Source of the DNA: a virus
Virus record (IMG/VR): IMGVR_UViG_3300042292_000802
Coordinates: 1 to 25,706 of that record
DNA length: 25,706 nt
Strand: one strand, 5' to 3'
In this document: positions 1 through 6,591 of the stretch, piece after piece
How positions within the stretch are numbered: the first letter of the stretch is position 1
Layout of the letters: every line of letters starts with the position of its first letter
Notes under the pieces: model-generated
Seen by the model: the letters and a program-made list of their open reading frames with translations, nothing else
Told to the model about the DNA's origin: nothing
Databases searched by the model: none
Position numbers and translations under genes: made by a program

Positions 1-2
1 GC

Positions 3-515
3 GTACCGGATATGAGATATATTATTGCATCTAAAGATCAAATCAATGATATCGTCGAGGATTCTTTTCAATATGAAGAAATACTACCCGATAACGCAAG
101 GCTACCGACTCCCATAAGAGGAATGATCAGCCTCACTGCCTCTATAAATCAAGACCCCAATGGCGTAACGGGAATTTACGCCATACACAGAGGCAACAAG
201 ATAATTTATAAAAAATACAGAACTGAAGTTACAAAGCAAGTAAAAAAGTCGATGAATTCAACTAGCCCTTGGTTCGTTTTACTCAACACCGAGCCGTCCA
301 AAGGACTTTTTAATACTGCTGTTATAAAAAATGACGGAATTTTATGGTGCCACAAAGTTCTCGCGCTTGAATCTTCATCCGAGGATGAAGCAAATAAGTT
401 GGCAGAATGGTTAGTATCAGATGTTATTCAACAAGAAGTGAGGAAATTGCTTAAAGTCAAGGGGTCATATACCATTTCCCAAGAAATGATTAAAAAATTA
501 CCCAACTACAAGTAA
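3..515 (+). CDS. Partial protein, possibly the C-terminus of a DNA methyltransferase
   Basis: The frame is open to the left edge, so the N-terminus is probably missing; the first ATG is at 12. The visible ~167 residues end in a segment around YTISQEMIKKLP. I associate this kind of ending with the target-recognition C-terminus of N6-adenine methyltransferases of the Eco57I type, where the protein ends shortly after a similar motif. No catalytic NPPY-type motif lies in the visible part, so this is inference from the tail alone. The next gene, 42 bp downstream on the same strand, is a PD-(D/E)XK nuclease. A methylase followed by a nuclease would fit a phage-borne restriction-modification pair. 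It could equally be an unrelated phage protein. Confidence 0.45.
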   Translation, partial: VPDMRYIIASKDQINDIVEDSFQYEEILPDNARLPTPIRGMISLTASINQDPNGVTGIYAIHRGNKIIYKKYRTEVTKQVKKSMNSTSPWFVLLNTEPSKGLFNTAVIKNDGILWCHKVLALESSSEDEANKLAEWLVSDVIQQEVRKLLKVKGSYTISQEMIKKLPNYK

Positions 516-557
516 AAACTAAACAACAAAATTTCAACAAACAACACCAGAGGACTC

Positions 558-1307
558 ATGTACCATAGATTCAAGTATATTTGTTACGATAAGGATAAAC
601 TCCTTAAAGGATGTAAAAAATTAAGCACATTTATGAATCGGTTGGATAAACAAAGCAAGGAAGAACACGGAATGGGATGGACTTCAGACAAGTACAAAGG
701 AGAGGGCTTTGAAGCGTTCATTGAGGTCCTCATCAAAAATAGTCCAATTGATAAGCGAATCAACATCAAAAATTATCGCCCACATTCTGTAAAAAAGAAT
801 GGACCAGATATGGGCATTGATGGATATGGCATCTCTCATGACGGGAATCCTCACACTGTTCAGATTAAATTCCGAAGTTTAGTAATGGAGGATTTAACCA
901 CAAAAGACGCCATATCAAATTTCGTCGCTACTACTGCCGCGAATCCAAAATATAAAGATGCCGATATGACTATTTTTACCACAGCGGCAGGTCTAAATTT
1001 TAAATTAGCGGACAAAATGTATCATAATCGCGTGAGAACAATTGGATACTTGGCATCCCCGCCTGTCATACCTTCACTCGGTGTCCTACCTCGTTTGGTA
1101 AGACCTCGTTTTATATCCGATAGACTTCTTGAGTTCTACGTTTCATCGGTATCTCAATTACTCACGGATATTAAATCTGCAATAATTGAGGTTATTCATA
1201 CCTCCACGTGCATTAATTCGGACGTACCCCGCCCTATTGCCGTTAGGCCTTGCGATTTTAATAATATCGCTACAATTACGAGCATATACTACCCGGGCAT
1301 CCCATGA
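558..1307 (+). CDS. PD-(D/E)XK (Mrr/restriction-like) endonuclease, 5' part of an interrupted gene
   Basis: Residues ~50-115 show a restriction-endonuclease core: helix GEGFEAFIEVLI, then GPDMGIDGYG with the catalytic Asp, then VQIKFRS, a Q-x-K strand. This is followed by a TIFTTAAGLNF strand and VRTIGY, the usual order in Mrr-like nucleases. Homology-like sequence stops at about codon 164 (base 1049). Residues after that are compositionally odd and run to a chance stop at 1307. The expected C-terminal helix, FEELSDLVDNNQSFWESF, is found 0.45 kb downstream in another frame (1511-1588). The gene is therefore split by an insertion. The reading frame past 1050 is probably not translated as family sequence unless the insertion is spliced out. 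Confidence 0.7.
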   Translation: MYHRFKYICYDKDKLLKGCKKLSTFMNRLDKQSKEEHGMGWTSDKYKGEGFEAFIEVLIKNSPIDKRINIKNYRPHSVKKNGPDMGIDGYGISHDGNPHTVQIKFRSLVMEDLTTKDAISNFVATTAANPKYKDADMTIFTTAAGLNFKLADKMYHNRVRTIGYLASPPVIPSLGVLPRLVRPRFISDRLLEFYVSSVSQLLTDIKSAIIEVIHTSTCINSDVPRPIAVRPCDFNNIATITSIYYPGIP

Positions 1308-1493
1308 GTGCTTATTTCATCACCCAATTGCTACGCCACTGTTTTTATTTATCAGTTCTTCAACTGATGTGATAATTTTATCATTACCTGACCAAGAAGT
1401 CAAGTGTTTTTTATCTGAGAAACGGCGGGGATAACCACCTCTATGCCCCAAAACGTCCTGCTACGCAATGACTCGCCGAATATGCGTTTGGGG
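1051..1493 (+). other. Structured intervening sequence inside the nuclease gene
   Basis: This is the region between the last nuclease-like codon (1047-1049) and the resumed frame. It has no credible gene. It folds well: perfect hairpin ATCAGT/ACTGAT (1349-1366), TGATAA/TATCA (1370-1384), TTATC/GATAA with GTG/CAC below it (1404-1438), and CCCCAAA/TTTGGGG (1446-1493). GGATACT at 1044-1050 pairs over 7 bp with GGTGTCC at 1080-1086, with T.G at the break point, as in a group I P1 helix. I could not find a convincing P3-P7 core, so intron status is open. Right end uncertain: in-frame 3' joins after a G exist at 1490 and 1493. Confidence 0.5.
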
Positions 1494-1588
1494 GTCGTCG
1501 TACATCCTTGTACTCCTTCGAAGAATTATCTGATCTGGTAGATAACAATCAATCATTTTGGGAATCCTTCAGAAAAGAACTAACATAA
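1472..1588 (+). pseudogene. 3' part of the interrupted endonuclease gene
   Basis: Frame 2 reads LAEYAFGG, then YSFEELSDLVDNNQSFWESF and a short tail to a TAA at 1586-1588; a TGA sits just before at 1469-1471. A C-terminal helix ending in LVDNN-x-x-FW is what I expect directly after the VRTIGY strand of Mrr-like nucleases, so this belongs to the gene that starts at 558. It has no start codon or ribosome-binding site of its own. Either the two parts are joined by RNA splicing or the gene is dead. Confidence 0.6.
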
Positions 1589-1591
1589 TAG

Positions 1592-1620
1592 TTGACAACA
1601 TAAAAATTTTTCTGTATAAT
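1592..1620 (+). promoter_or_regulatory. Sigma70-type promoter
   Basis: TTGACA (1592-1597), 17-bp spacer, TATAAT (1615-1620): a perfect consensus. It sits just after the nuclease fragment and serves the gene at 1648. The -10 context TCTGTATAAT is repeated before the lipoprotein gene, so the two small genes seem to use one promoter class. Confidence 0.85.
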
Positions 1621-1647
1621 TGTCTTCCTTAACTATCGAGGAAGACA

Positions 1648-2040
1648 ATGTCTAAATTATACTTCGCTTATGGGGCGAATATCAACAAGGATTCAATGAG
1701 GATTCGTTGCCCCGATGCTCAACCAATTCGTCCCATTATTCTTCGTGATTGGGAACTTGTTTTTTACAGTCATGCATCGGTTGAACCAAAGAATGGCGCG
1801 ATTGTTCACGGTGTTCTTTGGGAGATTACACCAGAATGCGAAGAATCCCTTGATATATACGAGGGATTTCCCATCTATTACACCAAGGTAGATTATATTC
1901 AAGATGATGAAGAGTTCTTTTTTTACGAGATGAACGGCCATCGTTCTGGAACACCATCACCGAGATACGTCAATGATATCAATGATGCCTATAAATCATG
2001 GGGCATTGATCATCATATCGCCGTGAATAATTATTTTTGA
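1648..2040 (+). CDS. Gamma-glutamylcyclotransferase-like protein (AIG2/GGCT fold)
   Basis: 130 residues. The N-terminus LYFAYGANI matches the substrate-binding loop (YGSN type) of the gamma-glutamylcyclotransferase fold. RCPDA, LVFYSHASV, VHGVLWEI and LDIYEGFP follow in the usual order; the Glu of YEGFP is the expected catalytic acid. Family enzymes release 5-oxoproline from gamma-glutamyl amines or peptides, but phage substrates are not known and cannot be read from the sequence. The length is typical of the small single-domain members. GAGGAA lies 4 bp before the ATG. The gene has its own consensus promoter and stands alone, as expected of an early or middle accessory gene. Confidence 0.8.
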   Translation: MSKLYFAYGANINKDSMRIRCPDAQPIRPIILRDWELVFYSHASVEPKNGAIVHGVLWEITPECEESLDIYEGFPIYYTKVDYIQDDEEFFFYEMNGHRSGTPSPRYVNDINDAYKSWGIDHHIAVNNYF

Positions 2041-2047
2041 ATAATCA

Positions 2048-2075
2048 TTGACATTCTCAAATCTTTCTGTATAAT
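2048..2075 (+). promoter_or_regulatory. Sigma70-type promoter
   Basis: TTGACA (2048-2053), 16-bp spacer, TATAAT (2070-2075), immediately after the stop of the preceding gene and ~38 bp before the lipoprotein ATG. It has the same TCTGTATAAT -10 context as the promoter at 1592. Confidence 0.85.
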
Positions 2076-2112
2076 ACGCATTTCTTAAATTACTTTAATC
2101 GGAAACAACATC

Positions 2113-2550
2113 ATGAATACAAAAATCATCATTGCATCGGTTCTTGCATCTACGCTCATCGGTTGCGGAGAAGATAAGGTCACCAATAATGATCCAATAA
2201 TGGTAAGAAGTGCAAAAATGTCCAGCCTATGCCATGGTTATTATGCTAATCTGATTGATTATTTGGATGACAATGGAAACATCTTCAATGACCAAAAGAA
2301 CCTAAAGACTATCGCAGAAAAAATCAACGAGGTGTACGAAGATTCTCTTGATAATTTTTTGAATGAGGGAGCTATTACTGATAAAATCATCGCCGAAGAT
2401 ATGGAAAAAGCGAAAACCGCATTTGCAACCTCTTCAGCAGATGCAGTAAAAATGTATGATTCAGCACATACTCCATGTGGCACCAACGTAACGAACATTC
2501 TATCACCACAAGAATTCTTGAAACTAAGCGATAGTTGGAAAGAAGATTAA
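2113..2550 (+). CDS. Small phage lipoprotein
   Basis: 145 residues. It starts with a short basic N-terminus and a hydrophobic stretch (IIIASVLASTLIGC). The lipobox LIGC places the modified Cys at about residue 18, so the mature protein should be lipid-anchored, presumably in the cell envelope. The mature part is acidic and helical, with two further Cys residues (CHGYY and PCGTN) that could form a disulfide. I do not recognise the family. Own promoter and strong terminator make it a single-gene unit. Phage lipoproteins of this sort often alter receptor availability or superinfection, but nothing in the sequence shows that here. Confidence 0.75.
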   Translation: MNTKIIIASVLASTLIGCGEDKVTNNDPIMVRSAKMSSLCHGYYANLIDYLDDNGNIFNDQKNLKTIAEKINEVYEDSLDNFLNEGAITDKIIAEDMEKAKTAFATSSADAVKMYDSAHTPCGTNVTNILSPQEFLKLSDSWKED

Positions 2551-2566
2551 ATCTATCTCTCTTCTT

Positions 2567-2596
2567 AAAAAGGCGGTTAAATTTAACCGCCTTTTT
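2567..2596 (+). terminator. Rho-independent terminator
   Basis: A perfect 15-bp inverted repeat, AAAAAGGCGGTTAAA / TTTAACCGCCTTTTT, ends in a T run. It closes the lipoprotein unit. Because it is A-rich on the left and T-rich on the right, it can work in both directions. Confidence 0.9.
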
Positions 2597-2618
2597 CATG
2601 CTTGCTAAATATGCAACA

Positions 2619-3158
2619 ATGTCAAGCAAATCAAAAACAAAAGGATCAAATTTTGAAAGAGCTTATTCTACGTTCTTATCAGAATTATTCGGTTCTCCTT
2701 TTATTCGTGTGCCCAATTCAGGTGCATTCGTCGGAGGTAAAAACATCGTCCGAAAAGCTAAATTGGATGAGAATCAAGCAAAAACCTTCAAGGGTGATAT
2801 TATTCCACCTGATACTTGGGTTAATTGGAATTGTGAGTGCAAATCATACGCCGATTTCCCGTTTCATCAGCTATTCAGCGGTGAAGTGAAGATTCTTGAT
2901 ACATGGATTGAACAGTGCCTAATCGTGGCAGATAAGGATGATTTTAGCTTTATTGCGTTCAAGATCAATCGCAAAGGCACATTCATTGCTGTAAAAAAAT
3001 ATCACGCTGACATGAAGTTTATAAATAACTTTACATACAACAGCGAAAAAAATGGAGAATGGATAATAATGGACTCAAGTGAGTTTTGGCAAATGAATGC
3101 CGATGTTGTTCGTTCTGTATGTGAAGAATTAAAAGAAAAAAGTAAAATTAACACTTGA
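2619..3158 (+). CDS. PD-(D/E)XK nuclease, Holliday-junction-resolvase-like (Hjc type)
   Basis: About 179 residues. KGSNFERAYSTFL at the N-terminus, then PNSGAFVGG, KGDII and NWNCECKSY place E, D and E-x-K in the order of the Hjc/VRR-type PD-(D/E)XK fold. The length also fits a minimal single-domain nuclease. Such enzymes cleave branched DNA in recombination or packaging. The specificity here is inferred only from fold resemblance. Start choice: an upstream ATG at 2598 abuts the terminator stem, and starts further upstream lie inside the terminator. MSSKSKTKG at 2619 gives the usual short basic lead. No good Shine-Dalgarno is visible for either start. The -35 of the next promoter overlaps the stop codon. 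Confidence 0.65.
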   Translation: MSSKSKTKGSNFERAYSTFLSELFGSPFIRVPNSGAFVGGKNIVRKAKLDENQAKTFKGDIIPPDTWVNWNCECKSYADFPFHQLFSGEVKILDTWIEQCLIVADKDDFSFIAFKINRKGTFIAVKKYHADMKFINNFTYNSEKNGEWIIMDSSEFWQMNADVVRSVCEELKEKSKINT

Positions 3159-3184
3159 CACATTGTAGTGATATATATTACTAT
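3155..3184 (+). promoter_or_regulatory. Promoter of the large non-coding region
   Basis: TTGACA (3155-3160), 18-bp spacer, TACTAT (3179-3184). No gene follows for 1.2 kb, so the transcript from here is expected to be non-coding. Confidence 0.6.
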
Positions 3185-3190
3185 ACAAGC

Positions 3191-4226
3191 ATAGAAATTA
3201 GTAAGGCATCTTTAAGTAAGGCATCAAAAAACAGGCATCAAATTAAATCTATCACTGTGTAATACGGTGATAGGGTATCCGGGTACAACGGATTCCTTAA
3301 TGCACGATAGTTTGGCACTCTGTGCTACTATTGTTCCAACCGAGTAGTTATTTAATTACTTTGAATTTTTAGTTGGTATGTGCAAAATGTAATCGTAATA
3401 ATAACACTGAGGGGATAATCGACCCGTCGCGAATAAATGACGGTCCTTGGGGTTCGGCTGAAATCGAATTTCTAACATCAGATTCCCGTTTATGGACTCG
3501 AAACTGTTTCCAGTGAAAACCCGGCCACGTCGTGATGACGCGCCCGAAACAGAAAGTAGATGAGATTGGACTGCTAGATTCCGTGAGTACCGGAGCTACC
3601 ATAAATATCTGATGCCCTCAACAAAATAAGACTCTTAGGTGGAAGCGGAATAACGAGTATCCACCCCCATTGAGACTGCTGAGTTATGCTCATTGCCGTC
3701 GGATTCTTGGGTGTCACGCTATTAGTAATTGCAGGGCAGGGCTGTCGTTACTAAGCAGTTAGGACCTAACTTTAGGGTCTGAATGATGAGGGCAATGTGA
3801 AACAGATACAACCCTCACGTGCGTTATCTTTGTAGTCGGTAGGGGATAACCACGTTCCGTTGTGAGCCAAGACTGAGATAGGGGGTACAGCACAACCGCC
3901 TCCGTTGTTACTTAAGGATGAAGTAATGAATTCTCTAATACTGATGTGCGATTCGAACTCAAGAGATGACATGCAAGCATGTTTTTTTGAATTCTTTACT
4001 TCCTTTGTGGGGTAGAATTGTTCTTCTTGCCCGTAAGGGCAAGATTGAGCGAAGAATCTAAGAGAGACATCCGACGACAATTGATTATAACAACACTCTT
4101 CAAAAACATAATGAAACATAATTCATTATATCTATCTTAATTAAAGCTAATTAACCGTAAGAAAATAAAGCGAGGTGATGAACGAAGTGAATCACCGAAG
4201 CAGATGAGCTTTAGCTCATCTTTAAT
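3191..4226 (+). ncRNA. Candidate large structured RNA, about 1 kb
   Basis: About 1,035 bp lie between a promoter and a terminator with no plausible gene on either strand, in a genome that is otherwise packed. Strong stems: CTATCAC/GTGATAG (3249-3273); GGTATCCG/CGGATTCC with one mismatch (3274-3296); ATAGT+GCAC hairpin (3307-3331); GGTGGA/TCCACC (3638-3665); TAGTAA/TTACTA with an inner GCAG/CTGT (3723-3753); TGAGGG/CCCTCA (3787-3817); CGTG+GTTATC/GATAAC+CACG, 10 bp with one bulge (3818-3854); a 13-of-14 bp long-range stem (3920-3933 with 3989-4002); and CTTGCCC-GTAA-GGGCAAG with a GNRA loop (4026-4043). GGCATC occurs three times near the 5' end. Size and phage context resemble the giant phage RNAs GOLLD and ROOL, but I did not match their consensus. 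Confidence 0.6.
4202..4226 (+). terminator. Terminator of the large non-coding RNA
   Basis: AGATGAGC-TTTA-GCTCATCT followed by TTAATC. A second hairpin, GGTGAT/ATCACC, lies directly upstream (4175-4197). Confidence 0.65.
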
Positions 4227-4271
4227 CTATCAATACAATCAAACATTATCAATAGTAATAGAATAATCCTT

Positions 4272-4300
4272 TTGACATTATGGATTCCTATGCCTAAAAT
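4272..4300 (+). promoter_or_regulatory. Sigma70-type promoter pointing at a terminator
   Basis: TTGACA (4272-4277), 17-bp spacer, TAAAAT (4295-4300). The only thing downstream before the convergent baseplate genes is the terminator at 4332-4360. Confidence 0.5.
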
Positions 4301-4306
4301 TCAGTA

Positions 4307-4360
4307 TCAAAAATGACATTGTTTCAGGCATAAAAAAGCACTCAGAATAGAGTGCTTTAA
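4307..4360 (+). ncRNA. Candidate small RNA
   Basis: Predicted from the promoter at 4272 and the terminator at 4332-4360, giving ~50-55 nt with no start codon plus ribosome-binding site. It would be convergent with the baseplate genes. It may only be a promoter-like chance match. Confidence 0.3.
4332..4360 (-). terminator. Terminator of the gp26/gp51 unit (bidirectional)
   Basis: Stem AAAGCACTC/GAGTGCTTT with loop 4344-4349. On the minus strand it is followed by a run of six T, 20 bp after the last stop codon of the leftward baseplate gene. Confidence 0.85.
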
Positions 4361-4380
4361 TATCATATTCGCTAATAATA

Positions 4381-4608
4381 TCAAAAAAAGTTGAGGCCCG
4401 TCCGTTTCGTCACATCGAGATTGTCCTTGATCAATTCATTAACTGTCATTCTGTCATCATAACTTAGCATCATAGCTTCTGAATAACTCATTCCTCCTCT
4501 CATATACCATGTAGTCTTAATAGCATCCGCTGCTATATCTCTCGCCTCCTTCTTCATTTTGTCAATGATGTCAGTAACCTTTGCGGGATCACCTAAGAGG
4601 CGTCTTCG
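4381..4608 (-). CDS. 51: gp51-like baseplate hub assembly extension, read by -1 frameshift from gp26
   Basis: From the slip site the -1 frame reads about 75 codons, including GDPAKVTDIIDKMKKEARD, WYMRGGMSYSEAMMLSYDD and a short tail to the stop. The WYMRGG/SYDDR part resembles the C-terminal portion of T4 gp51 and of the 'T' part of tail assembly chaperones. There is no ATG with a ribosome-binding site at the head of this frame; the first ATG with enough sequence after it is internal (MKKEARD). So I expect it to be made as a fusion to the gp26-like protein through TTTTTTC. A separate internal start cannot be excluded. Function (known for gp26 and gp51 in T4): assembly of the baseplate hub. 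Confidence 0.6.
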   Translation of the reverse strand, partial: RRRLLGDPAKVTDIIDKMKKEARDIAADAIKTTWYMRGGMSYSEAMMLSYDDRMTVNELIKDNLDVTKRTGLNFF

Positions 4609-5432
4609 AAAAAATTGGATATATCCAACGTAAACTCCTGTGTATATTCGTGTTCGCAGTGTGGGCAAATCACGTCTAATGGCTTTAGGTCAGATTTCTT
4701 TCGGACATCAATTCCGTGATCGCGGATAGCAGTATATTGAGCTTTGGGACAATTCTTTAAGAACTCAAGTATAAATTCAAAATCAGCAACAATGGCTGAT
4801 GGGGTAGTTATTGAAGAAATAGTATGGGCAATACTTCTCATAGTTAAATCTGAAATTCTTCTGTAAGCATCACCCAACGCCTTTGCTCGTTCCTCGTCTT
4901 CCATTTCGCTATTACCGGATATAGCATCAAGTGTGCGTTGATCAAAAAAATTGGAACGATTGACATCATTCAACATTGTGTACGTTAGTGGTCTAAATGA
5001 AAACGATAGATCACCCATTTCTAGTGGCTGACTATAATCTACTGGTTGCATTGATCCTAATACAGTTTGAAGATCAACGTTGATTGTGTCGGATGTGTAA
5101 CACGCGGGGCATGTCGTGCCGATTTCCATTTCTGGGCCATAACTTGCTAACCTGATCGCTGTTAGTAGTGCATTAAGATCACAAATTGGAAGATTCCATG
5201 CATTCTTGATGTTTGGAGCACAACCTTGGATTATTTCTACTAGCGCCATCCCATTAAATAAAAAATCAGGGGTGCGTGATATCATCTCTAAGGCGGCGGT
5301 AAGAGGGTAGATAGGAATCTCCCCATTCGGTGGAATATCAAGTTCACCTTCGGGGTAAAATTGTCCTCTACTTGGTAATGCAATGGCTAACTTGGGGACA
5401 CGAAAATATTGATTAAGTGGATTTGTTGTCAT
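4593..5432 (-). CDS. 26: gp26-like baseplate hub subunit / assembly protein
   Basis: 279 residues resembling the T4 base-plate protein family of gp26. The N-terminus has LPSRGQFYPEG, the typical opening of this family. Two CxxC pairs, C108-C111 (CPAC) and C256-C259 (CPHC), suggest a zinc-binding site. The mid-part (FSFRPLTYTM) and the helical region that follows also fit. Ribosome-binding site AAAGGAG lies upstream of the ATG, with a late-promoter box further up. The zero-frame stop at 4593 lies just after a TTTTTTC heptamer, and the -1 frame continues into a gp51-like segment. The gene therefore probably makes two products, like the lambda G/GT pair. It is transcribed away from the tape-measure gene. 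Confidence 0.8.
   Translation of the reverse strand: MTTNPLNQYFRVPKLAIALPSRGQFYPEGELDIPPNGEIPIYPLTAALEMISRTPDFLFNGMALVEIIQGCAPNIKNAWNLPICDLNALLTAIRLASYGPEMEIGTTCPACYTSDTINVDLQTVLGSMQPVDYSQPLEMGDLSFSFRPLTYTMLNDVNRSNFFDQRTLDAISGNSEMEDEERAKALGDAYRRISDLTMRSIAHTISSITTPSAIVADFEFILEFLKNCPKAQYTAIRDHGIDVRKKSDLKPLDVICPHCEHEYTQEFTLDISNFFEDAS
4608..4628 (-). promoter_or_regulatory. -1 programmed ribosomal frameshift site
   Basis: On the minus strand the zero frame reads AAT TTT TTC GAA, which contains T TTT TTC (4614-4608) in the exact X XXY YYZ phase. The -1 frame entered there stays open for 75 codons, while the zero frame stops five codons later. Directly upstream is the palindrome TTGGATATATCCAA (4628-4615), and AGGAG lies further upstream; both could stimulate slippage. 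Confidence 0.75.
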
Positions 5433-5448
5433 AATAACTCCTTTGATG

Positions 5449-5459
5449 TATATTTATGA
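5449..5459 (-). promoter_or_regulatory. T4-type late promoter
   Basis: TCATAAATATA on the minus strand, about 20 bp before the gp26-like start. Same box as before the tape-measure, GIY-YIG and portal genes. Confidence 0.65.
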
Positions 5460-5478
5460 ATTAAAAAACAGAGTAATT

Positions 5479-6591
5479 TTAAATCCATAACTCCCAATTC
5501 TTTTTTCTTATGCCAACTATTTCTCCCGTCTCCCATCGTGGATCATCGTTAGTGGTATGAAATTTATTTCCATATCTATCCTTTACTGTTATTCCTCCCT
5601 TGTGAACATGTTCCAATTCTCCAGAAAGGTACCTTGGATCCTCTCTACTGATATGAAATTTATTTCCATCTTTGTCCTTTGCTGTTAGTTTCCCCTTGGT
5701 TGTTCCGACCAGCTCACCCGATACATATCTTGGATCATTTTTGGCAACATTGAATATATTTCCGTTTTTATCTCTGATCGTTGCTTGCCCGCTGGACACG
5801 CCGACCAGTTCACCGGATAAATATCTTGGATCATTGATGTCCACACTGAGTGTATTGCCATTGTTATCTTTCACCGTAACTTTTCCCTTAGTCAGACTAG
5901 TAAGTTCTCCGTTAATATATCTTGGATCATCAGTGGATACGTGTAATCTGTTTCCCTCTTCGTCTTTTAATACCATTTTACCGATATGAACGCTAACTAA
6001 TTTTCCAGACAAATAGCGAGGATCATCCTTTGATACTCTGAAAGTATTGCCACATTCGTCTTTTACTACGACTTTTCCCGTTGTCAATGGAATCAAATCA
6101 CCGGACAAATAGCGAGGATCATTGGTTGAAACTTGCATAATATTGCCGAAAGTATCTATAACAGCGATTTTTCCTGACATGACACTCTTTAACTCACCTG
6201 ATAAATACCGAGGATCATCTACCGATACTTGCATTGTTTTTCCGTTTTTGTCTCGGACACTAACCAACCCAATAGTATGCCATTTGCCGTCACCATAGGA
6301 CTTATTCAACCATTTTGGATTAGGCGCGACTTTCAATCGCCATAATGTTTTGCATTCCCACAATCTTGCCTTAAATGGGCAATCAAATGTTCTTCGTATT
6401 TGAATTACGTCGGGGTCACCGTGATCTTTTCTGAATTTCTTCACGTGTTTGGAAGAAGTAAAATATTTCTTCCAAAATAATTCGGGGTCAGCATTCTTGG
6501 AATATTTGCTGCCGTAATACCAGATATTATGTTCAGTCCATCCAATCAGATAGGTGTAATAAATCGGTTGTTTTTTAATTTTTCTTGCCAT
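5479..6591 (-). CDS. GIY-YIG-type homing endonuclease with eight 32-residue repeats
   Basis: 370 residues from the ATG at 6591, chosen because AAAGGAG precedes it; the longer frame begins with TTG. Residues ~8-110 form a GIY-YIG-like nuclease: YYTYLIGW and WYYGS (the two core strands), KYFTSSK, RRTFD (Arg), a Glu in LWECKTLW and a terminal Asn in WLNKS. Then come eight tandem repeats of about 32 residues with consensus GKVTVKDKDGN-x-x-x-VS-x-DDPRYLSGEL, ending in KKNWELWI. Repeats of this type occur in phage homing proteins next to DNA-binding modules; an array this long suggests an extended DNA-recognition surface (inference). A paralogue with ten repeats lies at 11618. The two flank the tape-measure gene in inverted orientation and share their leaders. 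Confidence 0.75.
   Translation of the reverse strand: MARKIKKQPIYYTYLIGWTEHNIWYYGSKYSKNADPELFWKKYFTSSKHVKKFRKDHGDPDVIQIRRTFDCPFKARLWECKTLWRLKVAPNPKWLNKSYGDGKWHTIGLVSVRDKNGKTMQVSVDDPRYLSGELKSVMSGKIAVIDTFGNIMQVSTNDPRYLSGDLIPLTTGKVVVKDECGNTFRVSKDDPRYLSGKLVSVHIGKMVLKDEEGNRLHVSTDDPRYINGELTSLTKGKVTVKDNNGNTLSVDINDPRYLSGELVGVSSGQATIRDKNGNIFNVAKNDPRYVSGELVGTTKGKLTAKDKDGNKFHISREDPRYLSGELEHVHKGGITVKDRYGNKFHTTNDDPRWETGEIVGIRKKNWELWI

Noticed and set aside
1186-1434. 82-codon rightward open frame in the nuclease insertion
   Set aside because: No ribosome-binding site, low-complexity hydrophobic translation, and it overlaps strong RNA hairpins; best seen as chance.
1424-1438. Resemblance of GGGGATAAC to a conserved 23S rRNA segment
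   Set aside because: The match is confined to about nine bases and the surrounding sequence is unlike rRNA.
1051-1493. Firm call of a group I or group II intron
   Set aside because: The P1-like pairing is good, but I find no P7/G-site or domain V, so only a structured intervening sequence is claimed.
3376-3516. Frame reading CAKCNRNNNTEG and ~35 further residues in the 1-kb non-coding region
   Set aside because: Short, no ATG start or ribosome-binding site, stop directly before it, and stems cover the same bases. The CxxC is not enough.
3941-3965. Possible tRNA T arm (GAGTTCGAATC on the minus strand)
   Set aside because: The flanks do not form a 5-bp T stem and no acceptor or anticodon arm is in range.
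3772-4119. 115-codon leftward open frame
   Set aside because: Overlaps several perfect hairpins of the structured RNA; no ribosome-binding site and a translation unlike a folded protein.
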